Below are positions 11,126-23,300 of a DNA stretch of 64,000 bases, in pieces. The notes beneath the pieces are model-generated. The model was not told where the DNA came from and did not search any database. It saw only the letters and a list, made by a program, of their open reading frames with translations. The stretch covers positions 46,982,074 to 47,046,073 of the forward strand of contig NC_083339.1 of NCBI RefSeq assembly GCF_019175385.1, in the 5' to 3' direction. The position numbers were made by a program, and so were the translations under genes. The number at the start of each line of letters is the position of its first letter. The stretch's first letter is position 1. Source of the stretch: Lycium barbarum. Taxonomy: Eukaryota > Streptophyta > Magnoliopsida > Solanales > Solanaceae.

Positions 11126-11137
11126 GCTCTGATACCA
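11126..11137 (-). other. Primer binding site, element D (tRNA-iMet)
   Basis: The minus strand reads TGGTATCAGAGC, complementary to the last 12 nt of plant initiator-Met tRNA, 4 bases inside the right LTR. This fixes the right LTR as the 5' LTR. Confidence 0.92.
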
Positions 11138-11141
11138 CTTT

Positions 11142-14069
11142 TGTCACGACCCAGCCCCGTGGGCCGCGACTGGCACCCTATCTGGGTACCCAGACCAAAC
11201 CACATATTCATTTCCCAAATCCGAGCATGTTCCAAAAATTCATAAAAGTCATATCAAACTGAATCTTTATCAAATCTGTCTTAAGCGGTCGCACAAATCA
11301 AAATGCCATATCAAATACAAACTGAGCGGCGGAATAGACATCGCCGGTCGAAGGTGCAAACATAAGCATAAGGGCCATTTAGGGCCATCAAAACAAACGA
11401 ACCGCTTTAAGACCAGAAAAAAAAATCAAACAAACATATATAGGACCCTCGCCCCACATATATGACTATAGGCCTCTACGAACTCAAAACAAAGACATAT
11501 GGCGAGACAGGGCCCCGCCGTACCCAAATCGTCAAATATACAGAGCATATACATAGCAAAAGGAGTCTGTACCAAAAGTGGACTCCGGATCAGAAGGAGT
11601 ACTCCAAAATAACAGAAAGTGAAGCCTACAGTGGAGGATCACCAATGTCTGTACCTGCGGGCATGAAACGCAGCCCCCGAAGAAAGGGGGTCAGTACGAA
11701 ATATGTACTGAGTGTGTAAAGCACGGAGTACAGAAATATGGATCAAAACTGGAAGCAAATTAGATAACAATTGGAGTACAAATCAGTATGTCAAAATCCG
11801 TATCAAAGTCATATACGTATACATAATACAAATGAAATCATGCAAACGCTTAAGAACGTGGTCGCCACTCCGACGCTGGCGCCACACACAGCATAACACC
11901 AGAAAGTTTCAAATCTCCGTATCTCCGAACACAAACACAAACATAGGTGAGCGTATCGCATCACGAGCCATATCACAGCATAACTCCAAACGGAACCCGG
12001 CACTATGGCGAAGCCTCGGGAACCGTAACACAGCATACGGCCGAATTATTGTAAGGCGCACGAATCATAACCGGCCCGGGAACCGGTGAACGAAGTCATA
12101 ATAAGGCACGAGCGGAGTCGTGAGCAACAAATGCAATTCATATTTCAAAATAGCCTTTCAAAACTTAGTAGTCTCATAAGTCATTTCATAGTACAAAATA
12201 ATCGAATACTTAGTCGATACAAAGTTTCATTTCACAAAGCGTTTCCAAAATATTACGTATGGCTCAAAACGTAACTTAGCATATCATAATATTCAAAACA
12301 TAACTCGTAGGAGGAAGTTCCAAAACCGAAAGTATCATATCAAACTTTATTCAAAAGGACAGCCCAATAAGACAAATAGGGCGTCTCGGGGTTAGCGGGC
12401 CCACCTCGAGTCGAATTGAGGTGGCGAACATAATTTACGAACATTTAGGGGCCAAAGGTTCATACGTAATCATTTCTAAGTTACCCGACCACGTTTCGAT
12501 AGGTTTCGAACGATTGGTGGCATTCTAGCCAAAATAGAGCCCTTAGGCTTCAATTGAATTGAATGAATAGTAACTTTTATGTGGATCGGGTTTCGAGGAG
12601 CAGAGATGCTCCGGAGGTTCCAATATTCACCTAGCATACTAAGACATGCCAAACGAAGAAGTGGGAAGCTTTACATACCTTACAGACGTCGTATGCTCTC
12701 CCAAAAGTCAAGTCCCGCTTCGTCTGAAATCTGCAAATGGTCAAAGTTACCAATTGAGATTCTTAGGCTTAAAAATGCCATTAACTTCATTTTTGCCTAC
12801 CGAAATTTCGGCAGCATTTCCCCTATAAATCTAACACCCCCGAGACTTAGCTCGGCTCAAAATACATCAACAACCACAGCCCACACATCAACAACAACAC
12901 AAATCATAATCAAACCGCTCTAATTTCAAAGGTCCACCTTACTACACAAGTTGGAGATTTTTCATTCAAACTTCAAAATCCCAAATCTATATCCATATTA
13001 TTGTATTCATTCTCTCATTCAAGGTTATGCCAACACATTCCAAATACATTCCGTGCCATACACGAAATTGCCCAAAATCCATAATTCTTTCAAAACATCA
13101 AAACTTACAACGAACATTCTAACTTGCGTCGTTTCATTCCGAATTCATTAATATCAACAATAAATCCTATTTAAAGTCCTTAGTACCACAGATATACAAT
13201 GATATACGTAAATATACAAAAGGCATACACTTTCCGATGATTTCCGAAATCATTTTTTTCAACGCCAATTTAATTCATCAATCGATCATTTACGTCTTAA
13301 AGGTTATAACGACGCAACTAACGAACTAAATAGGATTCAATTCACCTCCCCTTCTAACTCTCATGGCTCACGGCCACACACCAACACACACACACACACG
13401 GCTGCACACACATACACTACTACCACAAAATACTCATTTCATTTCATTCATCATAACATTCATACCAATTCCATAACGCAAAAGTGGAAGAATTCTTACC
13501 TTTTCTTGAAAACCCGACTTGTCGCAAACGAGGTTCTTGTGCCAAACTAATTATACCCCGTTGAAGAGGGCCTTGAGTACTTCACAACTATGTGGAAACT
13601 AAGATTTTTGGATTGAACAAGGGCTAGCAATTTGTTTTTTTCTTTCTCTCCTCCTCACTCTCGGCCGAGAGCCTTTCTTATGGACTAGCTCATTTTTTTT
13701 TGTTGTGTGGTTATTGTTCTTGATAATTAGCAAGACATCTTGATATATATCCATTAGTAATGGTCATGTGCATAGCACATGACACAAAAAAATGGGTTTG
13801 GGCCTTGGCCTTTGGCCGACCACCCTACAATTTTGGGCTTCAATTTTTGTTGTCCAATTCTTGGCCCAATTCATTAAAAGTCCCGTTTTGTAATTCCCGA
13901 AACTAATTTCCGAAATTCCAAATTTTCCCTCGTCCTTTCTCGAGGTCTTGACATTAATGATTCCATAACCAACATGGTCCTATGCACAAAAAATCAAAAT
14001 ATTCCCTTATAACATACAAGTCGTAATTATTTCTCGATTTCCAATTATACGAAAACACGGGACATAGCA
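11142..14069 (-). repeat. Element D 5' LTR (right), 2928 bp
   Basis: Same sequence as 3678-6518, with the terminal TAACA mutated to TAGCA and the 88-bp segment retained. Contains the inverted-repeat module (11280-11411), the LTR hairpin (about 11674-11690) and the core motif (12810-12821). It ends at TSD GGCTT (14070-14074). Confidence 0.93.
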
Positions 14070-14313
14070 GGCTTGTATATACGTATGTGTGGGTAGTATG
14101 GTCTCACGATGTCCCTTTTGTATGTATACTATTTTGATAGCTGAAGGGGTTATGTATATAAAGGTAAATATGTTTCAAGTGAAAATGGTTCTCCTATGAT
14201 TATAAGCATGAGAATAATGAATGAACGTAGGATGAGTACGATGAGTAATAGAATAAGTGGTACTCGGTGGTTAGCCCCGAGTACCCATCATGGCCCCTAG
14301 TCGGGTTTTGACA
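14070..14313 (+). repeat. TSD of D and element A 5' LTR, right fragment
   Basis: GGCTT (14070-14074) is the second TSD copy of D. The rest resumes the A LTR and ends TTTTGACA, next to the PBS. It matches about 27132-27378 of the A 3' LTR. Confidence 0.9.
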
Positions 14314-14317
14314 AAAG

Positions 14318-14329
14318 TGGCATCAGAGC
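14318..14329 (+). other. Primer binding site, element A
   Basis: TGGCATCAGAGC follows LTR end TGACA by 4 bases. One base differs from TGGTATCAGAGC, so it is a slightly decayed tRNA-iMet site. Confidence 0.88.
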
Positions 14330-14381
14330 AGTTCAGTCCTAGGAAGTGTCTACGAGCCGTGTCTAGTAGAGTCTTCTTTAT

Positions 14382-14401
14382 GGTGTGTTGCGCGCCACAC
14401 T
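14382..14401 (+). promoter_or_regulatory. Dimer-initiation-like leader hairpin, element A
   Basis: GGTGTG-TT-GCGCGC-CACACT: a 5-bp stem plus one G.T pair around a loop with the palindrome GCGCGC, 64 nt after the PBS start. Confidence 0.7.
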
Positions 14402-14506
14402 TATAAACAGGAGGCTACAGGACATTTAGGAAAAATGACCGTTCTTCTTCTGATAAAATCGTGCAATAGAGCCGTGTTATAAAATTTTCTCCTCCCTAAT
14501 TGTGCG

Positions 14507-14520
14507 TTGTGATTTCAGAG
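14507..14520 (+). promoter_or_regulatory. Candidate 3' splice site before gag, element A
   Basis: A T-rich stretch ending TTTCAG (AG at 14517-14518) leaves only AG before the gag ATG at 14521. The same TTCAG/AG/ATG arrangement is in B (19153-19163) and G (50777-50787). Splicing is inferred, not shown. Confidence 0.5.
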
Positions 14521-15845
14521 ATGCCGCCAAAGAGAAAGGTTACAGCCGCCCAGAAGGGCAAGACTACGATAGAAAGACGGGTATAAAGGGAGCCACCGAC
14601 GAATATAGAAGAGGGTGAATCATATAATGAGGCTCCATCAAATACTTCTCCCACTCCGCCTATTTTAGAGGAACAAGAGGGGGCTTCGGTTTCAGCTCCT
14701 ATGCCTACAGTTCCTCCACCGGCTACTTTGGGTCAACAAATGACCGAAGCTATCCATTTATTGATGCAGTTAGTTGCCGCCCAGGCACAATGGCAGAGTT
14801 CGGGTCCAAGCGACAGGGCAGTTAGTACCAGAGCCCGTGATTTTGTGAGTTTAAATCATCCGGAGTTCTTCGGGTCAAAGCCGGATGAAGAACCGCAAGG
14901 TTTTATTGATGCAATGTTGAGAACATTGAAGATTATTCATGCCTCCGAGACTGAATCTGTGGAGTTGGCATCTTATAGACTCTGAGGTGTGGCGGTACTT
15001 TGGTATAATAATTGGATATCTTCAAGAAAAGAGAATGCGCCTCCTCCAGTTTGGCAAGAATTTGTAGATGCCTTCATCTGGCACTATTTACCACCCGAGG
15101 TCCGTCGAGCTAGAGTGGATAGATTCTTACATCTGAAGCAAGGAAATACGAGTGCCCAGGAGTATAGCCTCCAGTTTAATTCATTGGCTAGATATGCTCC
15201 GACTATGGTGGCTGACATAGGAGATAGAGTGCACGGATTTGTGAGTGGCTTAGGGCCACATTTGTTCAAGGACTGCTTGACGGCTTCATTGCAAGATGGG
15301 ATGGATATTTCCAGCATTCAGGACCATGCCCAGAACTTAGAAGAGCAACAACATCCACAAAGGGGTGAGCGTGATATTGATAGAGGGTTAACCAAGAGGG
15401 CCAGATCTATGGGTGCAGGTAGCGACTATAGAGGGGGATCGAGGAAGTCATATCCTAGACACTCAGGCCAGTCGGTGACTAGTGCACCTCCACGATTCGC
15501 AGGTAGGAGATTTGATCGCTCCATTCATTCAAGGCAGGGTCAGAGCTCGAGAGCTTCAGGTCCCCAGTTTGGGGGTGATTATAGCCAGTGGAGACCACCA
15601 GTCCCACGATGTAGTCAGTGCGGTAGATTACATTCCGGAAAGTGTCGCCGAGGTCCAGATGCTTGCTATGCCTGTGGTCAAGATGGGCACATGATGCGAG
15701 ATTGCCCGTCGATGAGTGGTAGAGTTGGGGTGCAGCCTATAGGATCGGCGGCTCGTTCTTCTTCTGTGCGCCCGGTAGGGCAGACTCCCGAGATTCCAGC
15801 AGGCCGAGGTAGAGGCAGAGAGGGAGCATCTAGCTCAGGTGGTAT
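14521..15845 (+). pseudogene. gag: Element A gag
   Basis: The frame from ATG 14521 (MPPKRKVTAAQKGK) has stops at 14584 (TAA) and 14983 (TGA) but is otherwise continuous into pol. It contains the Ty3 capsid region ([47 protein letters not shown]) and a Cys-rich nucleic-acid-binding end. The CCHC knuckle [14 protein letters not shown] (15664-15705) is intact and preceded by [12 protein letters not shown]. Gag forms the virus-like particle and packages the RNA. The start is chosen because B and G have ATG-Pro-x-Lys-Arg-Lys at the same place, each directly after TTCAGAG. The product cannot be full length from this copy. Confidence 0.9.
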
Positions 15846-18636
15846 TTATGTGATTATGGGTATGGATTGGTTGGCCTCATGTTATGCTAATGTTGATTTC
15901 CGAATAAAAGTAATTCGATTTCAATTTTCGGGAGAGGCCGTGCTTGAATGGAAAGGTAACACAGCATCTCGGAGAGGTAGGTTTATTTCCTACCTTAAGG
16001 CAAGGAAGATGATAGCAAAAGGTTACATTTATCACCTAGTCCGAGTTCATGACACCGAAGCAAAGACACCAACTTTCCAATCCGTTCCGGTAGTGAATGA
16101 ATTTCCGGATGTATTTCCAGATGAACTCCTAGGTCTTCCTTCGGAAAGAGAGATTGATTTCACTATTGATGTGTTGCCTGATACCAAGCCTATCTCTATT
16201 TCTCCCTACCGAATGGCTCCTGCAGAATTGAAAGAGTTAAAGGCACAATTGAAAGATTTGCTTGAAAAAGGATTCATTAGGCCTAGTTCATCACCTTGGG
16301 GAGCACCAGTCCTATTTGTGCAAAATAAAGATGGTTACTTACGGATGTGTATTGATTACAGGCAGTTGAATAAGGTGACGATAAAGAATAAATATCCTCT
16401 TATGAGAATTGATGATTTGTTTGATCAATTACAGGGTGCCAAGTGGTTTTCCAAAATAGACCTAAGGTTAGGTTATTATCAAGTGAGACTTAAAGAAGAA
16501 GATATTCCTAAAACAACTTTTAGAACGAGATATGACCATTATGAATTTCGGGTGATGTCATTTGGGTTAACTAATGCTCCGGCAGTGTTTATGAACTTAA
16601 TGGATAATGTATTTATGCCTCTCTTGGATCTATTCGTAATAGTGTTCATTGATGATATTCTGGTATACTCTCAGACAGAATCAGAACATGCAGATCATTT
16701 ACGTATTGTTCTTGGAATTCTTCGAACTCGAGAATTGTATGCAAAATTTTCAAAGTGCGAGTTTTAGCTGAATTCTATGACATTTTTAGGCCATGTTATT
16801 TCAAACGATGGCATTCAAGTGTATACTCAGAAAATTGAAGCTGTGAAAACTTGGCCAAGGCCTACAACGCCCACGGAAGTCCGTAGTTTTCTGGGATTGG
16901 CAGGTTACTATAGGAGATTCGTGGAAGGGTTTTCATCTATTTCAGCCTCATTGACGAAGCTAACTCAGAAGTCAGCTAAGTTTCAGTGGAATGATGCTTG
17001 TGAACGCAGCTTCCAAGAGTTGAAGGATAGATTGACCTCAACTCCAATCTTGACACTCCCAGAAGGGCTAGATAGTTATGTTGTATATTGTGATGCTTCT
17101 GGTGTTGGGTTAGGATATGTATTAATGCAGCACGGTAAAGTCATTTCTTATGCTTCGAGATAGCTGCGAAAACATGAAAAGAACTATCCAACTCATGAAT
17201 CTTGAATTGACTGCAGTTATTCATGCACTGAAGATATGGAGACATTACTTGTATGGCGTTCACGTTGATATTTATACAGATTGCAAGAGTCTTCAATATA
17301 TTTTCAAGCAGAAGAAGTTAAATCTACGGCAGAGGTGGTGGTTAGAGCTACTGATTGATTATGATGTGAGTATTTTATACCACCCCGGAAAGGCAAATGT
17401 AGTAGCCGATGCACTTAGCCGCAGATCAATGGGTAGCCTATGTGAGGCTTCTCTGGAGAAGAAGGAATTAATTCGTGATCTCCACCAGCTAGCTAGTCTT
17501 GGGATTCGTCTAATTGATTCAGGCAATGCAGGAATTGATATCAATAATCCAACTGTTTCATCCTTGAACATGGAGGTGAAAGAGCGTCAATATGAAGATC
17601 CTCAGTTGAGCCACTATAGAGACATATTTCATGAAAAAGAGAAGTATCCATTTGAAACTGCTATAGATGGAGTTCTTAGATACCGAGGCAGGCTATGTGT
17701 TTCGAATGTTGCAGAATTACGTCGTCGAACTCTAGAAGAAGCTCATTATTCTCGGTATTCTATTCACCATGGTACAACAAAGATGTATCATGATCTTAAG
17801 TTAATGTATTGGTGGGATGGAATGAAGAAAGACATAGAAGAATTTGTAGCTCAATGTCTAAACTATCAACAAGTGAAAGTTGAACATCAAAAGCCAGGAG
17901 GATTATTGCAAGCAATGGAAATTCCAACCTGGAAATGGAAAGTGATCAACATGGATTTTATTTTGGGGTTACCTCGTTCCCGAAGTAAATATGACTCCAT
18001 ATGAGTGATCATGGACAGACTCACAAAATCGGCCCATTTCCTTCCAGTCAGAACTACATACTCAGCAGATGATTATGCAAGACTATATCTTAAGGAGATA
18101 GTGCGACTCCATGGTATTCCAATGTCTATTATCACAGATAGAGGAGCACAATTTACAGCTAAGTTTTGGAAGTCTTTCCAAGAAGGTTTGGGTACGCAGG
18201 TGAGGCTTAGCACGACATTTCATCCGCAAACTGATGGGCAAGACGAACGTACCATTCAGACCTTGGAGGATATGCTAAGACCTTGGGATGACCACTTACC
18301 TCTTATTGAGTTTGCATACAATAACGGCTATCATTCCAGTATCCAAATGGCTCTGTATGAAGCTCTATATGGAAGGAAATATAGATCTCCAATTGGGTGG
18401 TTTGAAGTAGGAGAGGTATGGCTAATAGGCCCTGAGTTGATTCAACAAGCGGTGGAAAAGGTTAAGGTGATCCGAGACCAACTATTGACAGTGCAAAGTC
18501 GCCAGAAATCTTATGCGGACAATCAACGGCAAGACTTAGAATTTCAAGTTGATGTCTGGGTATTCTTAAAGGTTTTGCTAATGAAAGGAGTGATGAGATT
18601 TGGTAAGAAAGGGAAATTGAATCCTCGATATATAGG
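15846..18636 (+). pseudogene. pol: Element A pol (protease-deleted RT, RNase H, integrase)
   Basis: Continues the gag frame. An in-frame deletion joins GIY to [10 protein letters not shown] and removes about 98 codons present in B, including the protease DPGST site. RT has the [14 protein letters not shown] and CIDYRQLNK motifs and FIDD (16645-16656). A TAG at 16765-16767 replaces the Trp codon after KCEF, and another TAG is at 17161. One extra base near 17199 shifts the frame, and a TGG-to-TGA change lies at 18002. RNase H ([16 protein letters not shown]) and integrase ([14 protein letters not shown] for CPNC; ITDRGAQFT; QDERTIQTLE) follow. About eight codons are missing after EDMLR. The coding is cut at 18636 by B. 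At least one zinc ligand and the protease are lost, so this copy is dead. Confidence 0.92.
18632..18636. repeat. TSD of element B, left copy (ATAGG)
   Basis: ATAGG precedes TGTTACACC. The copy after B (24361-24365) is AAAGG, one base different. The uninterrupted target is integrase coding (CCTCGATATATAGGACCTT). Confidence 0.85.
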
Positions 18637-18951
18637 TGTTACACCTCAGAAAAGTTTTCGTTGATGCACAGTGAGTAGACTAACGAAGAGCACAGAGTAT
18701 ACAGTATTTCGATAAGTAAGGAATGACATCTGATGACCCTAATTAAGATTTCAAAGATATTCGAGATAGGGGGAGAAAGTTTGCCAAGAGAAGGCAAGGC
18801 ATACGATAGGTATTGAAGAGGAATTTCGAGTAACGAGTTAATGATGATTTAATATGTGGATCACCTAGATGTGAATGTCAAGGTATGCTAAGGGACGCCC
18901 GGGTGGGCTAGCACCGGGTGCCCGTCGCGACCCTCCGGTTGGGTCGTGACA
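18637..18951 (+). repeat. Element B 5' LTR, 315 bp
   Basis: TGTTACACCTCAG...GGGTCGTGACA. By eye it has about 17 differences from the 3' LTR over 315 bp. Both LTRs share the same internal junction at GATGATTTAATATGTGG. TTTAAT also occurs on both sides of the missing part in full LTRs. Confidence 0.95.
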
Positions 18952-18955
18952 AAAG

Positions 18956-18967
18956 TGGTATCAGAGC
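18956..18967 (+). other. Primer binding site, element B
   Basis: TGGTATCAGAGC, a perfect 12-nt match to the tRNA-iMet 3' end complement, 4 bases after TGACA. Confidence 0.93.
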
Positions 18968-19020
18968 AGTTCTGTCCTAGGGTGTGTCTACGAGCCGTGT
19001 CCAGTAGAGTCTTGGTTATG

Positions 19021-19040
19021 GGTGTGTTGCGCGCCACACT
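19021..19040 (+). promoter_or_regulatory. Dimer-initiation-like leader hairpin, element B
   Basis: GGTGTG-TT-GCGCGC-CACACT, 65 nt after the PBS start; identical to G and A. The candidate splice acceptor TACTTCAG/AG follows at 19151-19160, directly before gag. Confidence 0.7.
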
Positions 19041-19160
19041 TATAAACAAGAGGCTGCGGGCATTTTAGGAATGATTGACCTTCTTTCTTCATAACATCGT
19101 GCGATAGAGCTATGATATAAGAACTTGCTTCTCCTTAACCGTGTATTATGTACTTCAGAG

Positions 19161-20380
19161 ATGCCTGTAAAGAGAAAGGCTACGGCAGCCTAAAAGGGCA
19201 AGACAATGGCTGAAAAGCGGGCTGAAAGAGCACCGCCAACAGTTGTAGAGGAAAGTGAGTCCCAGAATACGGCTCAATCTTAGTCCTCCCAGTCAGTACC
19301 TATTTCTGAGGAGCGTGAGGGAGCCTCAGCCCCAGCTCCAGTACCTCCGGCTCCTCCACCGGATGCTTCAGGCCAAGATGTAAAAGAGGCCATTTATTTC
19401 CTTACTCAATTGGGTGCTGCCCAGACTCAGCGGTAAAGTACGGGGCAAGGTGATAGGTTTGTTAGTGCAAGGGCCCGTGACTTCATTAGCTTTAACCCTC
19501 TGAAATTCTTTGGATCAAAGCCGGATGAGGACCCTCAGAATTTTATTGATGGAATGTTGAGGACGCTACGCTTGATACATGCTTCGGACACCGAATCGGT
19601 GGAGTTAGCGTCCTATAGATTGAGGGATGTTGCGGTTCATTGGTACACGGTTTGGATGGCTTCACGGGGAGCCAATGCGCCTCCCCTGGTATGGCAAGAG
19701 TTTGTTGATGCTTTCCTCCGACATTATTTGCCTCCAGAAGTTCGGCGAGCTAGAGCCGATAAGTTCTTGTATCTGAGGCAAGGAAACATGAGTGATCTAG
19801 AGTATAGTCTCCGCTTCAATTCTTTGGCAAGGTATGCTTCGGCCATGGTAGCGGATATGGGTGACGGAGTGCACCGATTTGTGAAAGGCCTAGGGCCACA
19901 TTTGATGGATAGGTGCTTGACCGCGTCCCTTCAGGACAACATAGATATGTTGGGCACAGACAACAGTCTTCTAGGCATTCAGGCCATTCTATGACTAGTG
20001 AGCCTCCACGGTTTTCAGGCCAGGGAATCGATAGATCTACTCGTTTCGGGCCGAGCCAGAGTTTTTCGGGATCTCAGTTCAGAGGTGATTCGGGTCAGGC
20101 GAGGCCACCCATACCACGATGTTCCCAGTGTAGGAAGTTACATTGGGGTCAGTGCCGATCGGGTTCAGAGGTTTGCTATTCATGTGGTCGACCAGGCCAT
20201 ATTATGCGTGATTTCCTCTCAGTTAGTGGTAGAGGTAGGACCCAGCCTTCAGGGTCGGTAGTCGGATCTTCATCATCTGTACGGCTTATGGGGCCAGGTT
20301 CACATGCGCCAGTCGGCCATGGCAGAGGCCGAGGGAGAGTCCCCAGTTCTAGCGGTCCTCAGCACCGTATTTATGCTTTG
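19161..20380 (+). pseudogene. gag: Element B gag
   Basis: From ATG 19161 (MPVKRKATAA) with in-frame stops after codon 10, at codon 41 (TAG 19281, also present in G) and at QR-stop near 19435. The capsid region is readable at 19554-19960 ([34 protein letters not shown]). A deletion of roughly 120 bp near 19947 removes the linker seen in G (coiled, Gln/Glu/Arg-rich) and shifts the frame. The C-terminal part continues at about 19950-20380 with CSQCRKLHWGQC and a damaged knuckle CYSCGRPGHIMRDF, in which the final Cys is Phe. Confidence 0.88.
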
Positions 20381-23300
20381 GCTGGACGCCAAGATCTTGA
20401 GTCTTCTCCTGATGTGATCACAAGTATATTATCGGTATTTTCTCATGATGTATATGCTTTGATAGATCCGGGCTCCACATTGTCATATGTTACTCCGTAT
20501 ATTGCGGGTCGGTTTAGAGTCAAACCGGAGTCGATCAAATCTTTTGAGGTGTCTACACCCGTTGGTGAATCAGTAATAGCTAGCCGAGTATATAGAAACT
20601 GCATAGTTGTGATTTGTGATCGTCGTACTATGATTGACTTGCATGAGTTAAAAATGGTAGAATTTGATGTTATTATGGGCATGGATTGGTTGGCTTCTAG
20701 CTATGCAATGTTGATTGTAGAATGAAAATGGTTCGTTTCCAATTTCCGGGAGAACCAGTTTTAGAATGGAAAGGGAATACTGCGTCACCAAAAAGTAGGT
20801 TTATTTCCTATCTAAAGGAAAGGAAAATGATCACGAAAGGATGCATTTATCATTTAGTGCGGGTTCAAGATGTAGAAGCTGAATTGCCAACTCTTCAGTC
20901 AGTCCCCGTGGTAAATGAATTTCCGAATGTGTTCCCGGAAGAGCTTCTAGGCCTTCCTCCTGAGAGGGAGATTGATTTTGCTATTGATGTGTTTCTAGAC
21001 ACTAAGCCTACATCTATTCCTCCTTAGAATGGCTTCCGCAGAATTCAAAGAGTTGAAGGAGCAATTGAAAGACCTGCTTCAGAAAGGCTTTATTAGGCCT
21101 AGTTCATCCCCGTGGGGAGCACCCGTATTGTTTGTCCGAAAGAAAGATGGCTCGTTTAGAATGTGCATTGACTATCGGCAATTGAACAAGGTGACGATTA
21201 AGAACAAATATCCTTTTCCAAGGATTGATGACTTATTTGACCAATTACAAGGTGCTAAATGGTTTTCCAAGATAGATTTGAGGTCCGGGTATCATCAAGT
21301 GAGAGTTGGGGACAAAGATATCCCTAAGACAGCCTTCAGAACAAGATATGGTCATTTTGAGTTCCGGGTAATGTCATTTGGGCTAACTAATGCACCGACA
21401 GTATTTATGGATTTGATGAAAAACGAGTTCAGGCCCTTCCTAGATCTATTTGTGATTGTATTCATCGACGATATCTTGGTGTATTCTAGATTCGAGGCAG
21501 AACATGCGGAACATTTGCATACTGTCCTTAGAGTTCTTCAAACTCGAGAGCTATTCGTGAAATTTTCTAAGTGTGAGTTTTGGTTAAACTCAGTGACATT
21601 TTTGGGGCACACTGTTTCAGCCGATGGTATTCGGATAGATAGCCAAAAGATTGAGGTCGTGAAGACTTGGCCAAGGCCCACAACTCCTACGGAGGTTCGT
21701 AGCTTTCTTATCTTAGTAGGTTATTACCGGAGATTTGTTGAAGTTTTTTCTTCCATTTCTGCACCACTCACAAAGCTGACCCAGAAATCAACAAAGTTTC
21801 AATGGACAGATGCTTGTGAATGTAGTTTCCAAGAGTTAAAAGATAGATTAACTTCTGCCCCAGTCCTGACACTTCCAGAGGGATTGGAAGGATATGTTGT
21901 TTATTACGATGCTTCAGGCATTGGGCTAGGCTGTGTGTTGATGCAACATGGTAAGGTGATTGCGTATGCTTCAAGGCCCTTACAAAAACATGAGAAAAAT
22001 TACCCATCCCATGATCTGGATTTGGCTGCAGTGGTTCATGCATTAAAGATGTGGAGATATTATTTATATGGTGTCCATGTAGATATTTTTACAGATCATA
22101 AGAGCCTTCAGTATATCTTCAAGCAGAAAGAGTTGAATTTGCGGCAACGACGATGGTTGGAATTGCTAAACGATTATGATGTTGATATCTTATATCACCC
22201 CGGAAAGACAAATGTTGTGGCTGATGCTCTTAGCCGTAGATATATGGGAAGTTTGTATGATGTACGCCCAGAGAAAAGAGAAATGGCTCGTGAGCTCCAG
22301 CAGTTAGCTAGCCTAGGAGTTCGAGTAGTGGACTCAGATAGCAGGGGAACTACCATCTAGAATTCAGCAGTCTCGTCGCTAGTAACGGAAGTGAAAGAGC
22401 GACAATACGAAGATTCCATGCTAATGCATTATAGAGATACACTCCCTCAGAAGGAGGAGTCATTATTTGAGATTTCAGGAGACGAGGTTCTCCGATGCCG
22501 AGGCAGATTATGTGTTCCTGATGTGGCAGGTTTACACCACCAAATATTGAGAGAAGCTCATTGTTCCCGTTATTCTGTTCACCCTGGAGCGACGAAAATG
22601 TACCATGATCTTAAATCTATATATTGGTGGAATAGGATGAAGAAAGATATAGCGGAATTCGTAGCTCAATGTCCTAACTGTCAACAAGTGAAAATCGAGC
22701 ACCAAAAGTCGGGCGTATTGCTACAAGCTATAGAAATTCCAACTTGGAAGTGGGAAGTAATTAACATGGACTTCATTGCAGGCTTACCCCGTTCTCGACG
22801 TAAGTATGATTCTATATGGGTAATTGTGGATAGACTCACGAAGTCAGCTCATTTCTTACTGGTCAGAATGACATATGTGGCGGAATATTATGCAAAGCTT
22901 TATGTTAAAGAGATAGTGCGACTCCATGGTGTCCCAGCATCTATTATCTCTGATAGAGGGACCCAGTTTACAGCTAATTTTTGGAAGACCTTCCAAGAGG
23001 GTTTAGGGACTCAAATGAGCCTTATCACGACATTTCATCCGCAGACTGATGGACAAGATGAACGTACCATTCTGACTCTTGAGGATATGTTACGGGGATG
23101 TATGATAGATTTTTGAGGTAATTGGGATGATCACTTGCCACTCATTGAATTTTATTATAACAATAGTTATCATTCTAGCATTCAAATGGCACCGTATGAG
23201 GCTTTATATGGGCGAAAGTGTAGATCCCAAATTGGGTGGTTCGTGGTAGGAGAGACTAAATTGATCTGGCCAGACTTGGTCCAGCAAGCCATAGAGAAAG

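Larger units (their letters stand above)
3678..14069 (-). mobile_element. Element D: large non-autonomous Ty3/gypsy derivative
   Basis: Complete element of 10.4 kb with 2.8-2.9 kb LTRs, a perfect 5-bp TSD (GGCTT), PBS at 11126-11137 and PPT at 6519-6532, all on minus. The internal region keeps an acidic Gag-N-like ORF at the 5' side and integrase end plus chromodomain at the 3' side. Capsid, protease, RT and RNase H are absent. They are replaced by about 2.5 kb of non-coding sequence with a 41-bp minisatellite and a 5S rRNA-like stretch. Part of this filler (about 9780-10060) resembles the internal filler of element C near 40050-40650, so D and C are related derivatives. Confidence 0.92.

Noticed and set aside
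14318..14329. tRNA gene at the TGG.ATCAGAGC sites
   Set aside because: Only 12 nt complementary to the tRNA-iMet 3' end, placed right after an LTR: a primer binding site.
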